Shown here in pieces: positions 6,697 through 11,176 of a DNA stretch of 11,176 nt. Both the position numbers and the translations under genes were made by a program. Every line of letters begins with the position of its first letter. The stretch's first letter is position 1. The notes beneath the pieces are model-generated. The model did not search any database. It saw only the letters and a list, made by a program, of their open reading frames with translations, and was not told where the DNA came from. The stretch is from UMGS1502 sp045545435 (GTDB taxonomy: Bacteria; Actinomycetota; Coriobacteriia; Coriobacteriales; Eggerthellaceae). The stretch lies in NCBI GenBank assembly GCA_045545435.1, contig JAZQAV010000173.1:1-11176 (forward strand), read 5' to 3'.

Positions 6697-8022
6697 TTAG
6701 GAGATGCGCTCCCCGTCAAGACGCGCGTTGCGCTCGGTAAGATCTTCCACGCCAACAGCGATGGAGTGGCGAATGGGCTTCCACTGCGTCTTGTGGAACA
6801 AGGCCACCAGCGCAATAGGCACATACGTAAGCATGAACAGCGGGAAGGTGAACATATAGCGAATCTTGCGGCCCATGGTGGAATGGATTGAATCCCACTC
6901 GACGAAGGTGGTGAGCACGCCCACCACAAACATGAACAGCATGTAGTTGGCCAGGCAGAAGACAATGGAGGAAACCGACGATGCCACCATAGTGCCTGCG
7001 GACATGGCCCCGGTAAGGCCCAGGAACACGATAATCGCGTTGAAGATAACCGAAACGATGGTGAGCAGCATGCCCGGCGCGATGGTCATGAGCATGTCGT
7101 AGCATGCGAAACGATAACCTTTGGGATTGGTTACCATGCCCTTCACCAGGCGCGCACCGTAGTTCCAGAACACCTGGTAGAAACCCTTAGCCCAGCGCTC
7201 ACGCTGATTCCAAGAATCCCTGAACGTGGTGGGCTGCTCGTCGTAGAGCACCGCGGTGGGGCAATACGCAATGCGCACGCCATCCAAAATGCTCGATGCC
7301 GAGAACTCGATGTCTTCGGTAAGCAGATGCCAGTGCCAGCCGCCTGCCTTCTCGATGATGTCGGCAGCGATGAAAAAGCCCGTTCCAGAAATTGCGCAGC
7401 TGGTATTCAGGTCAAGGCGAGCTTGGTTGAGGAACTTCGCCTCGCGCAAAAACCACGTTGCATAGCCTGCGGAAATCCAGTTGGAATCATAGTTTTTGGA
7501 ATTGCGGTAGCTGGTGGATGCCTTGGCGCCGTTGTCGAAGGTCTTGTTCATCTCACGGAAGTAATTCACGTCAAGAACGTTGTCGGCGTCGAATACGAAA
7601 TAGGCTTCGTATTTGCGATCGGCGTACTGCGCACGGATGATTTGGAAGGCGTAGTCAAGGGCGTAGCCTTTGCCCACTTCCTTGTCGTTGAAGCGCTTGA
7701 ACACCGTAGCGCCCGCTTCGCGCGCGACATCGGCCGTGTCGTCGGTGCAGTTATCCGCCACCACGAACACGTCAATGAGCTCTTGCGGATAGTTTTGCAC
7801 GTTGATGGAATGGATGAGATTGCCAATAACCTCGCGCTCGTTGCGCGCGGCAATGACAACAGCATAGCGATGGTTCTTCTTGGCCGTTATCTTTTTCGGA
7901 CGATGGGTAAGAACCTCGAAAATGTAGAACAACTGGTAGGTGTAGCAAATAGTAAAAACGAGAAAAACGCTGAAGTTGAAGACATCAACGAACGATATCT
8001 GCGAGAAAAACTGATCGAGCAC
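6697..8022 (-). CDS. Membrane-bound family 2 glycosyltransferase
   Basis: The gene encodes 441 residues starting at GTG 8022-8020, with GAGAGGTTAGGA just upstream. A membrane helix spans about residues 11-38. The cytoplasmic GT-A domain runs from about 50 to 300: HRYAVVIAARNE (51-62), VADNCTDDT (88-96), FDADN with the metal-binding Asp145-x-Asp147, TED (235-237) holding the likely catalytic base, and QRERW (273-277). The last two motifs are those of processive synthases such as cellulose, chitin, hyaluronan and poly-N-acetylglucosamine synthases. Further hydrophobic helices lie at about 310-337, 345-373 and 388-410. It probably adds sugars from a nucleotide donor to a growing polysaccharide or lipid at the inner membrane face. 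Product and donor cannot be read from sequence. It stands alone, with no exporter, PilZ domain or polysaccharide cluster beside it, and shares a terminator with comF. Confidence 0.93.
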   Translation of the reverse strand: MLDQFFSQISFVDVFNFSVFLVFTICYTYQLFYIFEVLTHRPKKITAKKNHRYAVVIAARNEREVIGNLIHSINVQNYPQELIDVFVVADNCTDDTADVAREAGATVFKRFNDKEVGKGYALDYAFQIIRAQYADRKYEAYFVFDADNVLDVNYFREMNKTFDNGAKASTSYRNSKNYDSNWISAGYATWFLREAKFLNQARLDLNTSCAISGTGFFIAADIIEKAGGWHWHLLTEDIEFSASSILDGVRIAYCPTAVLYDEQPTTFRDSWNQRERWAKGFYQVFWNYGARLVKGMVTNPKGYRFACYDMLMTIAPGMLLTIVSVIFNAIIVFLGLTGAMSAGTMVASSVSSIVFCLANYMLFMFVVGVLTTFVEWDSIHSTMGRKIRYMFTFPLFMLTYVPIALVALFHKTQWKPIRHSIAVGVEDLTERNARLDGERIS

Positions 8023-8096
8023 AGCTTCCTAACCTCTCACACCGCGGCCGCCCATCCGACGCTTCCGACATCGGCGCTGCAAACCGCAAGTCCACA

Positions 8097-8131
8097 GTCG
8101 GTTCGGCTTTCAGCTCTATCTCCGAACCGAT
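8097..8131 (-). promoter_or_regulatory. Stem-loop at the predicted 5' end of the glycosyltransferase mRNA
   Basis: CGGTTCGG (8099-8106) and CCGAACCG (8122-8129) form a perfect 8-bp stem, extended by T8098-A8130. The 15-base loop can form a small GCT/AGC inner stem. With the -10 at 8140-8135 the transcript would begin near 8128, so this hairpin would sit almost at its 5' end, the position of RNA-stabilising stem-loops. The rest of the leader is about 75 bases. Confidence 0.45.
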
Positions 8132-8134
8132 GGA

Positions 8135-8140
8135 ATTATA
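8135..8140 (-). promoter_or_regulatory. -10 element (TATAAT) for the glycosyltransferase gene
   Basis: There is a perfect TATAAT on the minus strand, 112 bases before the GTG start. No good -35 hexamer is present at 16-18 bases, where the sequence is C-rich. The promoter may therefore depend on an activator or an alternative contact. Confidence 0.4.
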
Positions 8141-8142
8141 GA

Positions 8143-8205
8143 CCCTTTGGGCGAAAAGGGGGATACCCCTAAGGGCAAAGTGCGCCCCTTCTGCACGGTT
8201 TGCCC
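8143..8205. repeat. Cluster of three adjoining inverted repeats
   Basis: Three stems abut. CCCTTT/AAAGGG is at 8143-8148 and 8155-8160. GGGG/CCCC is at 8159-8162 and 8166-8169. GGGCAAAGTGC at 8173-8183 pairs with GCAC plus TTTGCCC at 8193-8205 across a 2-base bulge. On the minus strand the GGGG/CCCC stem is followed by CTTTT, so it could end the dinB operon. The cluster also lies directly upstream of the glycosyltransferase -10 element, so an operator role is possible. Confidence 0.45.
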
Positions 8206-8365
8206 ATGAAATAGGGGGTTTCGTCAAAATTTCTGCACCAAACAGCCACAACAGCAAACTCCATAACGCCCTGTTGTTCATAGGTTTTTTGACAGAAATA
8301 ATGCGTGAACAACTAAACATTACCGGCAAAAACCGCACGGCAACAACGCTACTTTCGCGCGCTTC

Positions 8366-8641
8366 TTACCGGCGCGAAACATCGGGAATTATCTCTTCGA
8401 CGAACCATCGCGGGTTTTCGAAAAACAAGTATGTGGTGCGCTGGCCAATGCGCACCAGATAGCGCACACCGGTGCCACCCACTTTCAGCGAAGCCGCCTG
8501 CCGCACATCCATAATGCGGTCGATTTCAAACACACGGCCGTCTTCCCAGGTAACCGACAACGGTGACACGCGGCCGTCTTCGTCGGTGCGGGCCACAACC
8601 TCAACGTAGTGCTTGCGCCTTTGAGCAATTCCTTGAACCAT
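8366..8641 (-). CDS. Small conserved-looking protein cotranscribed with dinB
   Basis: The gene encodes 91 residues from an ATG at 8641-8639, with GAAGG 9 bases upstream. Its start is only 20 bases after the dinB stop, so the two are almost certainly one transcript under the same LexA box. There is no signal peptide or membrane segment. After a basic start (QRRKHYVEVVAR), the sequence alternates hydrophobic and polar residues in a pattern of short beta strands: LSVTWEDGRVFEIDRI, then GVRYLVRIGQRTTYLFFENPRWFVEEI. Small beta-rich proteins are often encoded next to DinB or ImuB polymerases in Actinobacteria and Firmicutes. It may belong to such a domain-of-unknown-function family (DUF6504-like is my guess, not verified). 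A role as a polymerase accessory or in the SOS response is inferred from position alone. Confidence 0.85.
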   Translation of the reverse strand: MVQGIAQRRKHYVEVVARTDEDGRVSPLSVTWEDGRVFEIDRIMDVRQAASLKVGGTGVRYLVRIGQRTTYLFFENPRWFVEEIIPDVSRR

Positions 8642-8661
8642 AAGCCATTACCTTCTTTGGC

Positions 8662-9942
8662 CTAGCTGTGAAAATAGCTTTCGGGATGGACGGTGTTCTC
8701 GTCTTTGATGTCGAGGCCGCACAGCGATTCGTCCAGCATCTCGCTTCCGCGAATGATGCAGGTATTCCCAAAACGCCTGCGCAAACTATCGATGGCGAAA
8801 TCAAGACCTTCCCAATTGGGGCCTTGCTCTTTGAAGAGGGACAGCTGAGTAACAGGGGCTATGGGCTCAAGCCCGCTGGCACGCACGTAGAGCGCGCGCA
8901 CCGGATGCTGGTCGTCGAGTTTTTGGTTTTCGAGCAAAAGTTCCCAGGCGCTTTTGGCAACAATGCGCGTGGCGGCCGTGGGTTCCACCAGCTGACGCTG
9001 CCTGCTGTAGCCACCCAAATCGATGCCGCTGCGCACGCCAATGCTTATCGTGCGCGCCCGCATGCCATCCTCGCGCATGCGCTGGGCAACCGACTCCGAC
9101 AAAAGCCATATAAGCGCCCGCGCATCATCGGTGCTCACGATATCATGCGGCGCCGTTAATCCGTTGCCGTAGCTTTTTATGGCCCTATCAACCGTTTTGC
9201 GCGTGGGATCGTAGGGCTTCACCGGGGATGAGTCCTCCCCGCGGGCAAACGCGCGCAGCACGAAGCCCATTTTGCCCAAACGCCGCGCAAGCCACGCATC
9301 CGAAACGTGCGCCAGCTCGCCGATGGTGTTAACCCCCGCACCATGCAGCTTGCGCTCGGTAGCAGGCCCCACGTAAAGCAAATCACGCACAGGGGCATCC
9401 CACACCATGCTGCGATAGTTCTCACGCGTAACCGCCGTGATGGCGTCTGGCTTTTTGTAGTCGCTGCCGAATTTTGCAAAGATTTTGTTCCATGAGAGCC
9501 CAATGGAAACGGTGCAGCCCAACTCGGCTTTCACGCGCTCCGAAATTTCACGCGCGACCACCAACGGGTCTCCTCCGTGAAGGGCCACGGAACCTGTGAT
9601 ATCAAGCCAGCATTCGTCAAGGCCAAACGGCTCAACCAGATCAGTGTACTGGTAATAGATGCTGCGGGCAAGCTCCGAATAGCGGCGGTAAAGCTTGTAG
9701 CGCGGCGGAAGAACAACAAGATCGGGGCACTTTTGGCGCGCGCTCCACAGCGTTTCGGCCGTTTTTATCCCCCACTTTTTTGCCTCGACGCTTTTCGTGA
9801 GAACAATGCCGTGGCGCAGCTCTTCTTTACCGGCAACCACAACCGGCTTGCCGCGAAGCGAGGGGTTCTCGGCCTGTTCGACGCTAGCATAAAACGAGTT
9901 CATGTCGCTGTGCAGGATTATTCTGTCGGCACAATGCACCAT
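8662..9942 (-). CDS. dinB: DNA polymerase IV (Y-family translesion polymerase)
   Basis: This enzyme copies damaged DNA in the SOS response at the cost of errors. With the ATG at 9942-9940 (AAAGA 10 bases upstream) it has 426 residues. The frame is open to a TTG at 9987, only 4 bases from the LexA box, and the added residues are not family-like. The palm begins ILHSDMNSFYASVE with metal-binding Asp13 and likely steric-gate Tyr18; the other catalytic acids are Asp109-Glu110 in FGLDECWLD. SIGLSWNKIFAKFGSDYKKPD (146-166) is the family core motif. The thumb has a helix-hairpin-helix (DLLYVGPATERKLHGAGVNT, 187-206), and the little finger holds KSYGNGLTAPHD (256-267). QLSLF at 366-370 matches the beta-clamp binding motif. 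About 56 residues follow it, so the clamp motif is internal and not at the very end. It heads a two-gene operon. Confidence 0.95.
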   Translation of the reverse strand: MVHCADRIILHSDMNSFYASVEQAENPSLRGKPVVVAGKEELRHGIVLTKSVEAKKWGIKTAETLWSARQKCPDLVVLPPRYKLYRRYSELARSIYYQYTDLVEPFGLDECWLDITGSVALHGGDPLVVAREISERVKAELGCTVSIGLSWNKIFAKFGSDYKKPDAITAVTRENYRSMVWDAPVRDLLYVGPATERKLHGAGVNTIGELAHVSDAWLARRLGKMGFVLRAFARGEDSSPVKPYDPTRKTVDRAIKSYGNGLTAPHDIVSTDDARALIWLLSESVAQRMREDGMRARTISIGVRSGIDLGGYSRQRQLVEPTAATRIVAKSAWELLLENQKLDDQHPVRALYVRASGLEPIAPVTQLSLFKEQGPNWEGLDFAIDSLRRRFGNTCIIRGSEMLDESLCGLDIKDENTVHPESYFHS

Positions 9943-9991
9943 GGCATAGCAATCTTTCTTCCACGATGTTTGGCGAATTGCAAACAATTAC

Positions 9992-10005
9992 CAAACATTT
10001 GTTCG
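9992..10005 (-). promoter_or_regulatory. LexA (SOS) box upstream of dinB
   Basis: The minus strand reads CGAACAAATGTTTG, which fits the Gram-positive SOS box CGAAC-N4-GTTYG at every fixed position. It lies 49 bases before the dinB ATG. Repression by LexA and induction by DNA damage follow for dinB and the gene behind it. TTGACG at 10046-10041 is a possible -35, but no well-spaced good -10 is seen (TATATC at 10020-10015 is 20 bases away). Confidence 0.8.
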
Positions 10006-10047
10006 CTTATGAAAGATATATTTGCACCCAAAGGGGCATGCGTCAAT

Positions 10048-10061
10048 CGAACAAATTGTAG
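10048..10061 (+). promoter_or_regulatory. Degenerate second SOS-like half site
   Basis: CGAACAAATTGTAG shares the first nine bases (CGAACAAAT) with the dinB LexA box, but its second half departs from GTTYG. It lies 42 bases further upstream in the opposite orientation. It may be a weak cooperative LexA site or chance. Confidence 0.3.
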
Positions 10062-10107
10062 TTTCTTGCGGGTGGGACAGTAAACGGACAGCTGCGAGCC
10101 GCCGCAA

Positions 10108-10704
10108 CTACAGCGTACGGCGCGACTCTATTGCGCGGCCCAACGTTACCTCATCAGCGAATTCAAGGTCGCCCCCCACCGGCAAACCGCTTGCCAAGCG
10201 CGTCACCGTAATGCCAAGCGGTTTGATTATGCGCGCCAAATACGAAGCGGTGGTTTCGCCTTCCACGTTGGGGTTTGTGGCCAGGATAACTTCGCGCACC
10301 GATGGATCCGAAAGGCGCTTGATAAGCTCGGCGATATGCAGGTTCTCGGGACCGATGCCATCCATAGGAGCCAGCTCGCCGCCCAGCACATGGTACACCC
10401 CAAAGAAAACCCCCGTGCGCTCAATGGGAGGGATATCGCGCGGCTCGCTGACCACGCAGATTACCCCCGCATCGCGCTTGGGAGATTGGCAAATCTCGCA
10501 CAGGTCGTCCTCGGCGTAGTTGAAACAGCGAGAGCAAAAATGGACGGAATTCTTAACATCGGTGATAGCTTCGGCAAGACGAAGCACGGTTGCCTTGTCG
10601 GTGTTGAGCATCCAATAGGCGATGCGCTGGGCCGATTTCGGCCCAATACCGGGCAGGCGTTCGAGCTCGTCAAGGAGCTTTTGCAAAGCGGGAGCAGCGT
10701 ACAT
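10108..10704 (-). CDS. recR: Recombination mediator protein RecR
   Basis: The protein has 198 residues, the usual RecR length, starting at ATG 10704-10702. RecR forms a ring-like clamp on DNA and with RecO (and RecF) loads RecA on gapped DNA. Domains in order: an N-terminal helix-hairpin-helix (LERLPGIGPKSAQRIAYW, 14-31); a four-Cys zinc site (Cys57, Cys60, Cys69, Cys72); a Toprim domain beginning VICVVSEPRDI (81-91) and including GELAPMDGIGPENL (109-122); and the C-terminal Walker-B-like segment GLPVGGDLEFADEVTLGRA (173-191). The ATG is 7 bases after the ybaB stop, and TAGG of that stop serves as part of the ribosome site, so translation of the two is probably coupled. No clear terminator follows; the next gene, dinB, has its own SOS control. 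Confidence 0.97.
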   Translation of the reverse strand: MYAAPALQKLLDELERLPGIGPKSAQRIAYWMLNTDKATVLRLAEAITDVKNSVHFCSRCFNYAEDDLCEICQSPKRDAGVICVVSEPRDIPPIERTGVFFGVYHVLGGELAPMDGIGPENLHIAELIKRLSDPSVREVILATNPNVEGETTASYLARIIKPLGITVTRLASGLPVGGDLEFADEVTLGRAIESRRTL

Positions 10705-10711
10705 GGGAAAC

Positions 10712-11035
10712 CTACATCAAACCCGGAATGTTCATGCCCTTCATGCCGCCCGCAACGGAATTCAGGCGCTCTTCGCCAAGGCTCGCAACTCCGCTTAACG
10801 CCTCGTTCACCGCCACCAAAATGGTGTCCTGCAGCATTTCGGCGTCCTCGGGGTTCAAGACCTCGGGATCAATGGTGATGCTCTCGATGGTGGAATCGCC
10901 GCGCGCCACCACTTCAACCATGCCACCGCCAGCGCTAGCGGTATAGGTGAAGTCCTTGATCTCCTCCTGAGCGCGCGCAAGCTCCAGTTGCATTTTCTGA
11001 GCTTGCTTCATCATCTTGCGCATATCCATTGCCAT
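10712..11035 (-). CDS. ybaB: YbaB/EbfC family nucleoid-associated protein
   Basis: The protein has 107 residues, normal for the family, from an ATG at 11035-11033 with GAGAGG 5 bases upstream. YbaB proteins are small dimers that bind DNA; the dnaX-ybaB-recR order is conserved across many bacteria and suggests a link to DNA repair or replication. The N-terminal amphipathic helix (MDMRKMMKQAQKMQLELARAQEEI, residues 3-26) is typical. It is followed by the strand region TYTASAGGGMVEVVARGD (30-47), IESITIDPEVLNPEDAEMLQD (50-70), and a Gly- and Met-rich tail (GGMKGMNIPGLM). It lies between probable dnaX and recR on the same strand, 73 bases after the dnaX stop. Confidence 0.96.
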   Translation of the reverse strand: MAMDMRKMMKQAQKMQLELARAQEEIKDFTYTASAGGGMVEVVARGDSTIESITIDPEVLNPEDAEMLQDTILVAVNEALSGVASLGEERLNSVAGGMKGMNIPGLM

Positions 11036-11108
11036 GTTTGCCTCTCTTTCTTGTTGCAGCGCTTCGCCACCGTAAACAAAAGGCCAAGCGCACGCTTAAG
11101 CTTCGTAC

Positions 11109-11176
11109 TTACACTTCTTTGAACAGAACATCTCCGCCAAAACCGGCCTGAATATGGACAAGCTGCTGCAGCTCAT
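11109..11176 (-). CDS. dnaX: Probable 3' end of dnaX (DNA polymerase III gamma/tau)
   Basis: Only the last 21 codons and the TAA stop at 11111-11109 are in the window. The frame ends ELQQLVHIQAGFGGDVLFKEV, which is compatible with the C-terminal end of a DnaX clamp-loader subunit. The main evidence is position: dnaX precedes ybaB and recR in very many bacteria. The other two minus-strand frames contain early stops or Cys/Ser-rich nonsense. The identity needs the upstream sequence. Confidence 0.6.
   Translation of the reverse strand, partial: ELQQLVHIQAGFGGDVLFKEV

Larger units (their letters stand above)
8023..8365. other. Intergenic region between the dinB operon and the glycosyltransferase gene
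   Basis: There are 343 bases with no convincing coding frame on either strand. The left part is the glycosyltransferase leader with its 5' stem-loop. The middle holds the -10 element and the cluster of three inverted repeats. TTCGCGC at 8354-8360 can pair with GCGCGAA at 8371-8377 across the stop codon of the 91-residue gene, without a T-run. I see nothing else in 8210-8350, which is A-rich. Confidence 0.6.

Noticed and set aside
7327..8172. A 281-codon plus-strand frame opposite the glycosyltransferase gene
   Set aside because: The minus strand carries clear GT2 motifs throughout. The plus-strand translation has no family-like pattern and is a codon-bias shadow.
8135..8210. A possible cyclic-di-GMP (GEMM-I) riboswitch: GGGCAAACC occurs on the minus strand upstream of a glycosyltransferase gene
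   Set aside because: The motif is one arm of a palindrome. The other conserved GEMM blocks are missing, and it lies upstream of the likely transcription start.
9943..9987. A TTG start for dinB at 9987
   Set aside because: It would begin 4 bases from the LexA box with no ribosome site, and the 15 added residues do not match Y-family N-termini.
11036..11108. SRP RNA or another RNA gene, often found near dnaX-ybaB-recR
   Set aside because: The gap is only 73 bases and lacks the GGAAG and AGCA hallmarks of the SRP apical loop. I see only a weak 4-5 bp repeat.

Overview
The window looks like chromosome from a moderately GC-rich Gram-positive bacterium. I infer an actinobacterium, with class Coriobacteriia (Eggerthella/Slackia-like) as the best guess. 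This rests on base composition, the dnaX-ybaB-recR order, a CGAAC-type LexA box, GTG starts and a gene set of core functions. It is an inference, not a proof. I see no phage, transposon, CRISPR array, tRNA or rRNA.

Layout, left to right. (1) 1-1090, minus strand: two unrecognised genes, the first a long acidic and Ala-rich protein cut by the window edge, the second a small protein with one C-terminal membrane segment. (2) 1091-1403: a divergent intergenic region with promoter-like sequences. (3) 1404-4412, plus: a large M16C (PreP-like) zinc metallopeptidase, closed by a strong hairpin terminator at 4441-4473. (4) 4512-5363, minus: a family-3 solute-binding lipoprotein with no transporter genes beside it. 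(5) 5364-5865: about 500 bases without a gene but with several inverted repeats. (6) 5866-6639, plus: a ComF-family phosphoribosyltransferase, possibly leaderless, ending in a terminator shared with the convergent gene. (7) 6697-8022, minus: a membrane GT2 glycosyltransferase with a hairpin at the predicted 5' end of its mRNA. (8) 8366-9942, minus: a probable SOS operon of DNA polymerase IV (dinB) and a 91-residue protein, preceded by a good LexA box. (9) 10108-11176, minus: recR, ybaB and the last codons of probable dnaX, a replication and recombination operon.

Functionally, the right third is DNA maintenance: clamp loader, YbaB nucleoid protein, RecR recombination mediator and a translesion polymerase with its own clamp-binding motif. 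The middle holds envelope and uptake functions. I found no convincing undescribed multi-gene system. The best leads are the SOS-linked 91-residue protein, the structured gene-free regions at 5364-5865 and 8023-8365, an odd palindrome over the putative peptidase promoter, and the two unrecognised genes at the left end.
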